A stretch of DNA of 64,000 nt, from contig JAUCBN010000049.1 in NCBI GenBank assembly GCA_035048815.1, positions 8,935,501-8,999,500 of the forward strand. Direction: 5' to 3'. Each line of letters starts with the position of its first letter. Within the stretch, counting starts at the first letter, position 1. Positions 1 to 10,363 of this stretch are shown here, piece after piece. Made by a program: the position numbers and the translations under genes. The notes below the pieces were generated by a model. That model was given only the letters and a program-made list of their open reading frames with translations. It was not told the DNA's origin and ran no database searches. This DNA is from Abelmoschus esculentus. Lineage: Eukaryota > Streptophyta > Magnoliopsida > Malvales > Malvaceae.

Positions 1-295
1 CATTGGTGGTGTAGCGGGTCAATAAACAAGTTTATATATATCTCAAGCAATTTGAAAGATGAGCCGATTTGAGTGGAAAGAATTGAGATGCTGGTGCTAT
101 CATTTGACAAGGAGTGAACAATTTGATCAGAGATCAATGGCTTAACGTGTTGATAAATCAATTGCTGGTATAGCGTGTTCAAGTTGAAAAAGAGGAATCA
201 TGGCATGGACCGAATAGAAGTTGGACCGAACAAAAATGGTCATCTTATATCTTTGTTTAGTCATTGTTTCACAACGACAAACAAAGAGGGGCAGT
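1..295 (+). mobile_element. 3' internal end of a Tat/Ogre-like Ty3-gypsy element (partial)
   Basis: This non-coding stretch ends in a purine tract followed at once by a TGTAAT start, the usual layout of the internal-region/3' LTR border. The last 60 bases (a run like TTTGTTTAGTCATTGTTTCACA followed by an AAAGAGGGGCA tract) resemble the reverse complement of 32178-32225, where the same border occurs on the opposite strand. That shared border is seen directly; assignment to the Tat/Ogre lineage is an inference from the purine tract and LTR style. The element continues off the left edge, and no coding frame was recognised. Confidence 0.45.
283..295 (+). other. Polypurine tract (plus-strand primer) of the Tat-like element
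   Basis: AAAGAGGGGCAGT lies directly before the LTR start TGTAATAACC. The matching tract on the minus strand at 32178-32194 (AAGAAAAGAGGGGCAAC) is also followed directly by TGTAATC, so the pair mark related elements in opposite orientation. Confidence 0.5.
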
Positions 296-2340
296 TGTAA
301 TAACCATTTTTGTCCGGAGTTCGATCTAAATCCTAAACCGAAACCCCAAATCCTGAACTAAAATCCTAAACCATATCCCTAAATTATTATAAATATATAA
401 TAAATAAATAAGTCATAATTTTAAAAAAATCCAAAAAATTACTATTATTATTAAACCAAAAATCCAGAAAATAGTCCATTTACAAATTCCAAACCAATAT
501 GTTAGCCCAATACATCATTCCCAACATCCATTACATCCCATATCTAACACCACTTAAGCCCAACCGGTAACTCCTAACCCAATTACCCTTAACCCTTTTA
601 CAAACCAGACACAACAATTACAAGACCCGAACCGAATATCCAACCCGCTAACCTAGATCTTCAACCAGGAACCTTTCCCCTTCCCAGGTGCCTCTTCAGT
701 TTCTGAAGATTTTAGAAACTTACGAAATTATCACCCTTCAGATCCAGCTGTCCAAGCCTCGTCAGCAGCCCCACTATTGCCACTGTGATGCCACATCAGA
801 GATCCTCTCCACGTCAGCCCTATTTACTCTGCGAATCCAGCCAAACAACAAGGATAATGGTCCCCTCCATCCTCTGTACAATGACAACAAGCACAAGGAA
901 ACAAAAATGAAGGACTTTTTTTTATTTTCACTTCAAAATCTATGTAATTAAATGGGTATAAAACTCCAATGATATCAGATGTAAACTCTAGACGGGATTT
1001 TTCCAAAGAAATGAAAAAAGAATATTTTAGAGCAATATTTAACTTTTATTTCGAATAGAAAAATATTAGGCTTAGGGTTTTTACCTCTTGAATCGAAACC
1101 GGTTTCCCGTCGCCGGTGCTGCATCATGTCTTTTTCTTCTTTCAATTTCTTCAAATCAACCTCTTCTTCGAAATAAGGGTTTTAAAAACAAAAAAGCTTT
1201 TACCGATTCGTTTTCAAAAGGGGATCTCAAATCTATTTTCTTCCGAACAAAGAATAAGAGATTTTTGACTTTCGATTTGTGAGTTTTAAGGAAAAAAGAG
1301 TTTTCACTTCGAATCTGAGAGCTTTTTGGATTTTAGAAAAAAAGGGTTTCAAAATTACTTGCTTTCGGAGAAGTAAACCCGAGTATGTATGCCTTGAAGG
1401 CGTTAAGAACCACCGGCGAAATCGTGCCGCCGAGGATCGGCACAAAATCAAAGAAAGCAGAGTTTCAGTTTTTTCTAGAGTGTCTAAACTCTCTTCTGTT
1501 TTTGGTTTTCAACAAGTCAAGGATGCAAGAAGCTTTATTTTTATTTCCTTTCTTATTTATTTAATTCAATAGAAAATTATGTTGTATTTTATTATTCTTG
1601 TGCATTGGGTCTGGGGATAATAATAGCCTTTAATGGCTATCTATTTCCTTTTTCTTATTATTTATAATTTTCAATAAAAATTATTTAATATTAAAGGTCC
1701 TTTATCTTTAAAAACCGTTCCCCTCCCTCTACCTTTTGATTTCTTGTACATGTTTTTACATTATTATATATATTATTTTTTGTTATAATGTGTATATAAA
1801 TATAGATCTGATGTCTATATTTTTTGGGTTTCGAACAATAGCCTTAAAAGCTATTTCTTCCTTTTTTTTTCTTTTTTTTTTTTACTTCCGTAAATCCTTG
1901 TTTTTCATTGTCATTTCATTTTCCTTTATTAATTATTATTTTAACATTCAAAGTTTAATTAAATATTGTTTTTTACTTTTATGCCGTCACATTTTCTTTT
2001 CTTTTTATATATATTTTATTTTTTATATATTATATATATAACATGATATTGTTGTTATAATTTATACTATTATATTGCATGTATATTGTCATTATGGTAG
2101 TGTATGTACATTGATATATCTTATTTTATATTTTATATCTGTTTTAGTTCATTCGCATAGTATGTTACATTATATTGTTACCTCATTACATGTTTCATTT
2201 ATTTGTTTTTTTATTAGTCATTTATTTATCTATTTATTCTTTATTTAATTTATTTCTTATTTATTCATTTGTTCGATTGACTTTACAGTGACCTGCAATG
2301 GGGATGATCCGTATTATTTATAGCCCGTTTAGTGTAAATA
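296..2340 (+). repeat. Long LTR of the Tat-like element (3' LTR, right edge unresolved)
   Basis: The LTR begins with TGTAATAACC right after the polypurine tract. It holds AT-rich sequence with CCTAAAC-like motifs near 330-380, a more GC-rich patch near 1080-1460, and long T-rich tracts near 1860-2050. Several short open frames occur on both strands but none resembles a known protein, and they are treated as chance. No terminal CA with a matching TSD was found, so the right border is an estimate; 2341-2662 is plain AT-rich sequence before the transporter pseudogene. Tat-type LTRs are often several kilobases long, so this length is reasonable. Confidence 0.4.
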
Positions 2341-2662
2341 ACTAACTTCTAACATTTAATTTTTCGTATTTATTTTTCTCGTATTTAATTTATTGCATTT
2401 TAATTTCCTGCAATTTAATTTGATCGATAAATTAAAACAGATTTTGAAGTTGACGAATTTTTTCATCGATTAATTATTTTTTATAGTGTATGTTTATATA
2501 TTATGTATATATATATATAGTTACATTTATTAAATATGAAATAACTGATGCATTTAGTTTTAAATATGTATAATTGAATTAAATTCAAAATATATGTTTA
2601 CAACAAAACTAAGATCCTACATTTGATGAAAGTTTTGCAATTTAGATATTTATCTCTAGTTA

Positions 2663-3811
2663 TTATAATATCTCAACATCTCTACCATCAACCTCCTCAA
2701 TCTCAATCCTCTCTGATATGTTCCAATCAAACATAAAGAAGAAAAAGATATAAACTGGCACGATAGCCATGGTCAAAATACCTAACATCTGCAAGTATTT
2801 GTCTAAACGAGACTAGTCGATGGTGTTGTCAAACCAGTCTAGTGCAAGCAAAGTTACAGCAGCAGTTAAGAAACTCCCAGTGCCCATCACGCTTAGATTG
2901 AAGGGAAGCGAAAAATACTGTTTGGATACCGGCACAAGGTCATAAAAAAAATCATCTAGCCCCCTAAAAACAAGCCCGTTGGCAATCCCTATGAAGGCAA
3001 ATTGAGGGGCCAACCATAGTATTTTCATGTCCTCATCTGACTTCTTTCTTCGTACTTCCACTAGCCAAGCACTTAGCGAGGAACCGGAAGCAAACAACAT
3101 CCCAACACCAACACTCGCGAATCTAGCATGATGTTGCTTGGATTCATCGTCGCTCCAAAGCTTTCGGATTAGAAACTTGGACGATACGGACACGAGAAAG
3201 CTTATGAATGAGCCGAATATGTAGAGTGAAGTCGCGGGAATCTGATTGAATGAATGTAGAGTAATTCTGGGATTGATGCTTGTATCCATTTCATCACTTT
3301 GAAGTATGAAAAAAGTGGATGATGCTACTTCAACTAGACTGTAAGGGATGAATAAAAGCCAAAGAGGGATAAGCCTTACTAGACCCATAGCTTCCTTCAA
3401 CCGGGAAACAGCCATTCGTCCCGTCGGTGTCTGGCGTTCGTAATAGCATCTGCCGCAGATGAAAAGTGTGTAAGCCACGGTAACCACGATGAATGAGATC
3501 ATGGTTCTTTGCTTCCAATTAAGGCTTGACGCAAACGTTCAACAAATGAAGTTTCCAAGAGTGCCGGCACCATAGGACCATAAACTAGCACGACCCTGGA
3601 CAATATCATCGTACTCTTCCTTCTGTTGTTTTTCCGACCTTGTCTCGTCGACAACAATGTTGTCTTCTTCAAACTGCCGATATAAAAGTATCTCTAGAGA
3701 AGCTTCTTCCCCGGCAAAACCAACCGTTAATAAGGGTAGAGCTACGTAAAATATTACAATGTTCAGTTTTTCAGAGAGAAACGAAATGGAAAGCCATAAC
3801 ATCAGTAATCC
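2663..3811 (-). pseudogene. NPF pseudogene exon 3 (C-terminal two thirds, two nonsense codons)
   Basis: The exon starts after the acceptor CTTTTGCAG with GGATTACTGATG (GLLM) and stays in one frame to TAA at 2663-2665. It codes for the third helix, a charged central loop (EKQQKEEYDD) and the C-terminal helices. TGA at 3539-3541 interrupts the frame after GTLGNFIC. TAG at 2813-2815 interrupts it after WFDNTID; beyond it SRLDKY and a last hydrophobic helix (MAIVPVYIFFFFMF) remain readable, so the stop is a lesion rather than the natural end. The middle is shorter than in typical family members, which suggests loss of loop sequence or a divergent subfamily. Confidence 0.8.
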
Positions 3812-3878
3812 CTGCAAAAGAAAAGCCATTTTAGACTCACTCTGTATGTAAATAGATTTCGATTTGTAATAATTAGGA

Positions 3879-4134
3879 TATTGGAAGCTAACATGTGTGT
3901 GCATAAAGCCATGCAGCCATGCAGCCTATGCACACCGGATACCCTCAGTTTCAACTTAGCTATAAGTTGGTTAAGGTTTACAGCTGTGTAACTGTTTCAG
4001 TTTCTTCAGTTTGTTAAGTGGTTGAGCTCAATTAAAGTGTATAAATAAGGAAGCTTCACAAGCTTAATATTCATCTTGTATTTTTCCTATTCTTGTTACA
4101 AGTGAATAAAACAAAGTCTTTACTCTTCTCTACA
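3879..4134 (+). repeat. 5' LTR of the copia element
   Basis: This 256-bp LTR runs from TATTGGAAGC to CTCTTCTCTACA, so the usual TG start is TA in both copies. It differs from the 3' LTR by three substitutions and one 8-bp tandem duplication (CATGCAGC twice). By plant rule-of-thumb rates this means an insertion of around a million years or less. Confidence 0.95.
4040..4047 (+). promoter_or_regulatory. Putative TATA box in the copia 5' LTR
   Basis: TATAAATA sits about 90 bases before the LTR end, in a position suited to driving the retrotransposon transcript. The same sequence is kept in the 3' LTR. Confidence 0.5.
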
Positions 4135-4146
4135 TGGTATCTTTCG
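4135..4146 (+). other. Primer-binding site of the copia element
   Basis: TGGTATC directly follows the 5' LTR and matches the start of the usual site for initiator methionine tRNA. The following bases (TTTCG) depart from the expected AGAGC, so the match is partial. Confidence 0.5.
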
Positions 4147-4229
4147 CCGTCGGTCTTGGAGACTATTGATCGCTTTCTCTGCAGCCGCTGCTACTCTTTC
4201 TTCCTCTTTCTTTCTTCTGGTTGTGTCTC

Positions 4230-5400
4230 ATGGCTACTAGAGGTGTTGAAGCTGCGAGGAATTCCAAGATGTTTACTAACAAACGTATCAATGTCGTTCT
4301 TGATGAGCTGAACTTCTTGTTATGGAAACAACAGATACTTTTGACTGTTCGCAGACATCGCTTGGAGAAATTGCTTACCGGTGTATCCAAACCCCCATCT
4401 GAGATGGTGATCAATGCTGATGGAGAGGCTGTGTCTAATGAAGAGTATGAAATCTTTGTGGCTCAAGACAGTGCCTTGGCATCTTGGCTACTGTCGACTA
4501 TAAGTCCAAGCCTGTTACTCAATTTGTTGGAGCTGAGACTGCTGCCACAGTTTGGAGCACTGTCTTGGAATTCTTTGCGAACAAGTCTACGACCTGTGCC
4601 ATGAGTCTTCACTGTAAGCTTCGGGCTCTGAGGAAAGAAGATGACACCATGCGAGGGTATATCACACAAGTCAAAGAGGTTTGTGATGCTTTATCTGCGT
4701 GTGGGAGTTCTGTGTCTGAAATGGAGCAAATTGCAACCATTTTAAATGGTTTGCCTCCTGAGTACCAGTCGTTTGTGGCTGTGATTACGTCTAGTAAACC
4801 AGCATTTTCTTTGGATAGAGTTAAATCAACTCTTGTTGATGCAGAAGCCCAGTTGAAAGGGTTCAATGCGCAAAATGTGTTGCCTGTTATGGCAAATGTT
4901 GTTTAAGTCCAGAACAATGAAGGAGGTTCAGGGAATAAAATTTACAATCACCAATCTGCTGGTGGCAGGTCTGGATACAAGGGTGGTCGAGGTAGGATGC
5001 GGCTTCATTGTCAATTGTGTGGCAAAACTGGACACTCAGTGGACAGATGCTGGCAGAGGTTTAACAAAGACTTCCAAGGTGTGATGGCTGGCAATACCAC
5101 TGATATGAGTGCTAATGTAGCCACTCTTGAAGGTGGCCATGCATGTTTCTCGTGCTGCAGCAACAATCATTCTCCTACTGGGTCTGATAGTTGGGTGGCT
5201 GATTCTGGAGCCACTCATCATGTGATACCTGATGCTTCGAAGGTGGCTAATGGAACCGAGTACGCAGGACCATGTAAGTTGGTAGTTGGCAATGGAATTG
5301 GTTTGAGTATTTTTAAGTCTGGTACTTCTGTTATTAACACTGCCTCTCGTACGATAATTCTGAATGATTTTTTCATGTTCCCACTATCACTAAGAACTTG
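4230..5400 (+). pseudogene. Copia gag and protease, broken
   Basis: Gag starts at ATG 4230 (MATRGVEAARNSKMF) and covers a UBN2-like capsid domain with NGLPPEYQSFV. It ends with a CX2CX4HX4C zinc knuckle, CQLCGKTGHSVDRC, at about 5003-5044. The protease follows with the active-site motif WVADSGATHHV near 5194-5225. Lesions are a frameshift near 4510, TAA at 4904-4906 and a second frameshift near 5376. The capsid would package element RNA into virus-like particles in the cytoplasm and the protease would cut the polyprotein, but neither can be made in full from this copy. Confidence 0.85.
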
Positions 5401-6174
5401 TTATCTGTTTCAAAGTATGCTAGAGAAAATTCAGTATATTTTGAGTTCCATGCTAAGGAGTGCTTAGTCAAGGATGAAGGTTCAGGAGCTGTTCTACTAC
5501 GAGGCAGTGAGAATCGAGGCTTGTATCAGTTTGACGTGTCCACCAGCAATGGCTCTGATTTGCATAGTCCAGTAGAAGCAAATGTAATTAGTAAAAATGA
5601 TTGTTTGTATGAGCTATGGCATCAAAGATTGGGCCATCCAGCTCACACTCCTCTTAATCAAGTTTGTAATCTTCTGAATGTAAAAATTTCTTCTAATGAG
5701 AGTTCAATTTCATGTGTACCTTGTAAAATTGGTAAAAGCCATAAGATTGCTTTCCAACAATCACATACAGTGTATGAGGCTCCCTTTCAAGTGGTATTTA
5801 CAGATCTTTGGGGGCCTGCTCACATCTCCTCATGTGGTTATAAGTACTATGTCTCGTTTGTGGATGGTTACACTAGGCATTGCTGGATATATTTTTTAAA
5901 AACTAAGAATCAAGCTAATCAGGCTTTTCAGCTCTTCTCCAGTATGGTTCAGAATCAATTTAGTTCTAGTATTAAAGAACTTCAATCAGACTGAGGAGGT
6001 GAATATAGAAGTTTGGCTCCCGTGCTTCAAGTGATGGGAATAAAGCATAGATTGGTCTGTCCTCATACCTCAGAACAGAATGGCATTGTGGAGAGAAAGC
6101 ACCGGCACATCATAGAAATGGCTCTCGTGCTTCTAGCCTAAGCATCTCTACCTTTTTCCTATTGGTCATATGCA
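5398..6174 (+). pseudogene. Copia integrase, two nonsense codons
   Basis: The HHCC zinc-binding region is visible (HQRLGHP then CVPCKIGKSHK), followed by the catalytic core TDLWGPA...VDGYTRHCW and SD*GGEY. TGA at 5992-5994 falls within the QSDGGGEY-type motif, next to a catalytic aspartate, and TAA at 6139-6141 replaces a probable Gln codon (LLA*ASLP). The frame is otherwise continuous with the reverse transcriptase downstream. The family inserts cDNA into chromosomes with a 5-bp staggered cut, in line with the TSD seen. Confidence 0.85.
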
Positions 6175-8601
6175 GTGAGCACAGCTGTGTTCCTCATAAA
6201 TCGCCTTCCTACACCTGTACTAAGTGGTTGCTCCCCATTTAAAAAATTATTTGGAAAAGTTCCTGATTATAGTATGCTTCGAGTATTTGGTTGCAAGTGT
6301 TTTCCTCACTTGCGGGCTTATCAACAACACAAGCTCAGTTTTCGGTCTCAGGCGTGCACGTTCCTTGGATACAGCATGAACCACAGAGGGTATCAGTGCA
6401 TGGCAGCAGATGGCACTGTGTATATCTCTCGGCATGTCATCTTTGATGAAAGTGTGTTTCCATTTGCTGACAAAATAAAACAGATTCAGCTCCCTTCTCA
6501 GTCAGTGCCACATCGAACACAATCACCTGCTATATTTCCAGTAGTAGCTGGAGCTGCAAAGGTGTGTATGGGAACATCCTCCAACTCACCAGCAGCAGCC
6601 ATGCCACAAAGGGTAGCTCAATCATCAATTGCTACTGGTTCTACTAATGTAGGTACAACAGCCTCACAACCGGTTACTGAAGATAGAGGTAATCACTCTC
6701 AAGAGGTGTCTAGTGCAGTCTCTGGTACTCGTCATGTTCAGCTCTCAGAAGGTATAGATGGGTTGATGCCAACTGATTCAAGTCTAATGCATGATATGCA
6801 ATCTCAGTCAGGATCAGAAGCTCAGGTGGAAAGCCTCTCAGCTTCAGCTAGTCCCATTCAAGCTTCAGGACCAGATGAGTTCAGGTTGGTCAGCTCGCCT
6901 AATTCAACAGCTCATATTAATACCTCAGGAGACCCAGAAGTTCCATGTTCTGGTCCACCTCAGGAGTCTGTTCCAGTAGTTTCTGGTGAGCCGTCTCAAT
7001 CCATACCTTTACCTCCTGTTAATCCTGTTAATGTACATCCAATGGTGACTCGTAGCAAAGCCGGTGTGTTCAAACCAAAGGTGTATCTGGCTTCCAGTGA
7101 TGATATTGACATGGAACCCTCCTCGGTTCACGATGCTCTTAAGTCCCCACGATGGAAAGAAGCAGTAATGGCTGAGTACAATGCTTTGGTTAGGAATGAG
7201 ACCTGGGTTCTTGAGTCTATACCTGAAGGGAGGACCACTGTGGGTTGTAAGTGGCTGTTTCGAGTGAAAAGGAATGCTGACGGGTCAGTTCAAAGGTATA
7301 AAGCCAGGCTGGTGGCCAAAGGCTATTCACAGGTACCTGGCCAGGATTGTAAAGAAACATTTAGTCCCGTGGTTAAAGAGACTACCATAAATGTGATGCT
7401 CGCACTGGCTGTCAGCAACAAATGGAGGTTGAGGAAGGTCGATGTCAATAATGTTTTCCTCAATGGGGGGTTAGATGAGTTAGTCTACATGGATCAACCG
7501 GAAGGCTTTGAAGAGCACGCTGGTGATGGTTCCAAGATTGTTTGCAGGTTACAGAAAGCCTTGTATGGTCTTCACCAGGCTCCAAGGAACTGGTATACAA
7601 AGTTGAGAAATCATTTGCTAGAACTTGGGTTCAAAAACTCACAAGCAGATACGTCATTATTTGTAAGAAAGGAGACAGACACTTGCACATATATTCTGGT
7701 CTATGTAGACGATATTATTGTCACTGGAGGATCAAATCGAGCTGTTGAAGAGGTCATTAAAATGCTAGGAGAAAAGTTCTCTCTCAAAGACCTTGGAGAA
7801 CTTAACTATTTTCTAGGGATGAATATTGTTAAGGTTGGAGACTCAATTCTACTAAGTCAGAAGAAGTATGTGTGTGAATTACTTGCTAAGTTTCACATGG
7901 ATAAAGCAAATCCTACACCTACACCAATGGTTCCTTCTCTCAAGCTGTCACAAGATGGTGGTAGCCTTTTGTCTAATGTCACGGAGTACAGAAGTTTGAT
8001 AGGAGGTCTATTGTATGCATGCCATACTAGACCAGACATAGTACACAGTATAAATAAGCTAGCTCAATACATGCATAATCCTTGTGAGTTGCATCTTGCT
8101 GCAGCAAAACGTGTGCTTCGCTACTTGAATGGCACCATGGATTATGGGTTACTTTTTTCACCTTCACCTGGACCTTTACAATTGGTAGCATTCACAGATG
8201 CTGATTGGGGAGGAAACTTGGATGATAGGAGATCGATTTTAGGGAATTGTGTGTATCTAGGTAGCAATTTGGTGCAGTGGTCCTCCAAGAAGCAGAAGGT
8301 GGTTTCTCGTTCTACCACAGAAGCAGAATACAAGGGTTTGGCAGATGCAACCTCCGAGGTAGTGTGGCTTAGCATTCTGCTAGGTGAAATGGGAATTGAA
8401 CTTGCTTATACTCCAGTAGTATGGAGTGACAATGCTATTGCTATTGCTATGAGTGCCAATCCGGTTTATCATTCAAAAGCTAAACACATTGAACTTGATG
8501 TACATTTTGTACGTGAAAAGGTGGCTGCTGGCAAGCTTAAAGTGAATTATGTGCCAACACAGGATCAAATAGCAGATGGCTTGACTAAGACTCTTTCTTG
8601 A
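6175..8601 (+). CDS. Copia reverse transcriptase-RNase H (808-codon open frame)
   Basis: This is the longest intact coding stretch in the window. The N-terminal part ends the integrase (AVFLINRLPTPVLSG, then the FGCKCF region) and leads through a Ser/Pro-rich linker. The reverse transcriptase begins near WKEAVMAEYNAL, with VARLVAKG-type and VDVNNVFLNG motifs and the catalytic YVDDIIVTG near 7707-7733. The RNase H part has FTDADWGGNLDDRR, STTEAEYKGLADA and KHIELDVHFVREK, and ends with ADGLTKTLS. There is no ATG at the left edge; the frame is simply open after the TAA at 6139. It would normally be made as part of a polyprotein. All catalytic residues I can check are present. Confidence 0.9.
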   Translation: MSTAVFLINRLPTPVLSGCSPFKKLFGKVPDYSMLRVFGCKCFPHLRAYQQHKLSFRSQACTFLGYSMNHRGYQCMAADGTVYISRHVIFDESVFPFADKIKQIQLPSQSVPHRTQSPAIFPVVAGAAKVCMGTSSNSPAAAMPQRVAQSSIATGSTNVGTTASQPVTEDRGNHSQEVSSAVSGTRHVQLSEGIDGLMPTDSSLMHDMQSQSGSEAQVESLSASASPIQASGPDEFRLVSSPNSTAHINTSGDPEVPCSGPPQESVPVVSGEPSQSIPLPPVNPVNVHPMVTRSKAGVFKPKVYLASSDDIDMEPSSVHDALKSPRWKEAVMAEYNALVRNETWVLESIPEGRTTVGCKWLFRVKRNADGSVQRYKARLVAKGYSQVPGQDCKETFSPVVKETTINVMLALAVSNKWRLRKVDVNNVFLNGGLDELVYMDQPEGFEEHAGDGSKIVCRLQKALYGLHQAPRNWYTKLRNHLLELGFKNSQADTSLFVRKETDTCTYILVYVDDIIVTGGSNRAVEEVIKMLGEKFSLKDLGELNYFLGMNIVKVGDSILLSQKKYVCELLAKFHMDKANPTPTPMVPSLKLSQDGGSLLSNVTEYRSLIGGLLYACHTRPDIVHSINKLAQYMHNPCELHLAAAKRVLRYLNGTMDYGLLFSPSPGPLQLVAFTDADWGGNLDDRRSILGNCVYLGSNLVQWSSKKQKVVSRSTTEAEYKGLADATSEVVWLSILLGEMGIELAYTPVVWSDNAIAIAMSANPVYHSKAKHIELDVHFVREKVAAGKLKVNYVPTQDQIADGLTKTLS

Positions 8602-8661
8602 GGGTATTTTGATGCATTCAGGTGTAAATTGGGAGTGTTCTCACTTGCTGAAGTGGAAAGT

Positions 8662-8678
8662 GGAAAGAGTAGGGAGGA
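8662..8678 (+). other. Polypurine tract of the copia element
   Basis: GGAAAGAGTAGGGAGGA ends exactly at the 3' LTR start and would prime plus-strand cDNA synthesis. Confidence 0.75.
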
Positions 8679-8926
8679 TATTGGAAGCTAACATGTGTGT
8701 GCATAAAGCCATGCAGCCTAAACACACCGGATACCCTCAGTTTCAACTTAGCTATAAGTTGGTTAAGGTTTACAGCTGTGTAACTGTTTCAGTTTCTTCA
8801 GTTTGTTAAGTGGTTGAGCTCAATTAAAGTGTATAAATAAGGAAGCTTCACAAGCTTAATATTCATCTTGTATTTTTCCTATTCTTATTACAAGTGAATA
8901 AAACAAAGTCTTTACTCTTCTCTACA
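8679..8926 (+). repeat. 3' LTR of the copia element
   Basis: This 248-bp copy starts TATTGGAAGC and ends TCTACA, followed by the TSD TAGGA. Compared with the 5' LTR it lacks one CATGCAGC unit and differs at three bases. Confidence 0.95.
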
Positions 8927-8940
8927 TAGGAATTGCTTAC

Positions 8941-9158
8941 GAAGATCAAGCATGGGATGGTGACGATAATTGTTCGAAAATAACCGAGACGGTCGATTAA
9001 GATATGATAAATGGGGACCGCCAAGAAGAATACAATGCCTTCGAAAACCGCCGACGAGGCTGTCGCTCCCCGAAGAGATGTTTTCCGGGCTTCGGTGATG
9101 TAGGATACCAGGAAAGCTTTAAATGCGATTTCTATAAAAGCTTTGCTGAAGAGCAAAC
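8941..9158 (-). pseudogene. NPF pseudogene exon 2
   Basis: The exon begins after the acceptor ATGATAG and ends at ATCTTC before the donor GTAAGC at 8940-8935. Codon phase is 1 at the left and 0 at the right, matching exons 1 and 3. It encodes the rest of helix 1 and helix 2, with VSYITEARKTSLRGATAS and LIDRLGYFRTIIVTIP, which align with the YLT...A and GRFRTI motifs of NPF proteins. No lesion is visible in this exon. The copia TSD lies only nine intron bases from its donor site. Confidence 0.75.
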
Positions 9159-10275
9159 CTATCATTATTCATAAATTTAAGGGATTATAATCAAATTTAA
9201 TTTATTTTAATTATATTTTATATATTTGATTAAAAAAAATTTATCATGATTACGTGTTTCATGAACTGAAATGGTTAATATGACAATTTTAATTACATAT
9301 AGTATGCAATGGGTGCATTTATGCCACTGCTTATGGATCATGCAAAACTCAATTCTAATAAAAAATAATTTTTTTGATGTAATTTGTTTTGATTTATAAT
9401 TTTATAAATTTCTTAGATTAATTTTTAAGTTTGAGTTGAGTTTCTAACTATGACTAATATATATTTACCACATATGAAAAACTATAAAGAAATTTATATG
9501 TATATCATATACAATTATAGAAATTTATTTAAATTAAAACTAATTAATATTATAATATCATAAATATTTTAATTGCAGAAACTTGAATAGCTCGATTTGA
9601 CCTGGTTTTTATAAACTCAATTCAACTCGAAAAAAAATTCAAATAAAGTTTAAGTTATAAAACAGAACGAATCATTTCAACAAACTCGAAACCTCTTAAC
9701 TTGAATCAGGTCGACTACTTCAGAACTTTTTATCTCAACTCTCGATTAAATACACACTCATAAGTGTTCCTATAAACTGATCACGTAGGTTAATTCAATT
9801 GATTTTTTTTATAAATTTTTGAAGTAATCAAATGGAGTTTTGAATATGTGCGATATGAACGGTCATACATATCCCAGAAAAGTGAGCAAATGAGTTGAAT
9901 TCAATATTTATAAAGGAAAACAAAAGATTTTAATTTAAATATACAAGAAAAAGTTAAAAAATCACTTTAAAGAGTGCCATAATATATATTTAATAATATA
10001 AGAATATTTATAAAAAAAACTAATATACTTTTGAATTATAAATTAAAGTGTGTCATTTCAATAAATTATACAGGTTTAATAAATTTTGAACCACCCCTAA
10101 ATTTGTTGATAGATTCAATTAATTTATTATTCTAATAAAAATCAAAACCTCACATAAATAATTGAATATTATTAATTGATTAATCTATATCAGTAATGAT
10201 ACATTGATAGTAAAATGTTATAGGATATACGATATATATATATTTTTTTTGAAATAAGATATACGATATCTTTAC
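9159..10275 (-). other. Intron 1 of the NPF pseudogene
   Basis: This 1117-nt AT-rich interval has a GTAAAG donor and an ATGATAG acceptor on the minus strand. No gene or recognisable repeat was found in it. Confidence 0.55.
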
Positions 10276-10363
10276 CTGTGATGAATAGGGCAGCCTTTTT
10301 GAATCGAATGTAATTAGACCCCCATTTCCATGTGCTGCAGATACAGTCTTTGAACTTTGCCAT
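10276..10363 (-). pseudogene. NPF pseudogene exon 1 (start codon exon)
   Basis: A short first exon is proposed from ATGGCAAAG (AGAAATGGCA, good start context) to ATCACAG before the donor GTAAAG. It encodes MAKFKDCICSTWKWGSNY followed by the helix 1 start. Joined to exon 2 the phase fits, and KKAALFITG + LLFSKAFIEI aligns without gaps to the family's helix 1. Other upstream starts in the same frame are possible, so the exact N-terminus is less certain than the splice site. Confidence 0.6.

Larger units (their letters stand above)
3874..8931 (+). mobile_element. Ty1/copia LTR retrotransposon inserted antisense in NPF intron 2
   Basis: The element (3879-8926) is flanked by the 5-bp TSD TAGGA at 3874-3878 and 8927-8931. 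It has two short LTRs, a TGGTATC primer-binding site, gag, protease, integrase, reverse transcriptase and RNase H in the copia order, and a purine tract before the 3' LTR. Short LTRs and the domain style suggest the Ale/RE1-like group, which is an inference. It lies opposite to the transporter's transcription. Removing it and one TSD copy restores a 76-nt intron with canonical ends. Gag and integrase carry frameshifts and stops, so this copy cannot supply its own full polyprotein. Confidence 0.95.
2663..10363 (-). pseudogene. NRT1/PTR family (NPF) transporter pseudogene, three exons
   Basis: NPF proteins are plasma- or vacuolar-membrane carriers of the major facilitator superfamily that move nitrate, peptides, hormones or other solutes. 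Joining exons 10276-10363, 8941-9158 and 2663-3811 gives one frame of 485 codons including the final stop, shorter than the usual 550-600. Family landmarks include KKAALFITG in the first membrane helix, DRLGYFRTI at the end of the second helix, RLIPLWLLFIPYSLVEV in the C-terminal half and a late SRLDKY motif. Both introns have GT-AG borders and keep the frame. Two nonsense codons break exon 3: TGA at 3539-3541 and TAG at 2813-2815, the latter just before the conserved SRLDKY. The ExxER motif of helix 1, needed for proton coupling in the family, is replaced by SKAFIE-like sequence. A copia element sits antisense in intron 2. Family membership is confident; the substrate and subfamily are unknown. 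Confidence 0.8.

Noticed and set aside
688..2041. Several open frames of 60-100 codons as small genes
   Set aside because: They overlap on both strands, lie inside an LTR, have low-complexity Phe/Ile-rich products and match no family I recognise.
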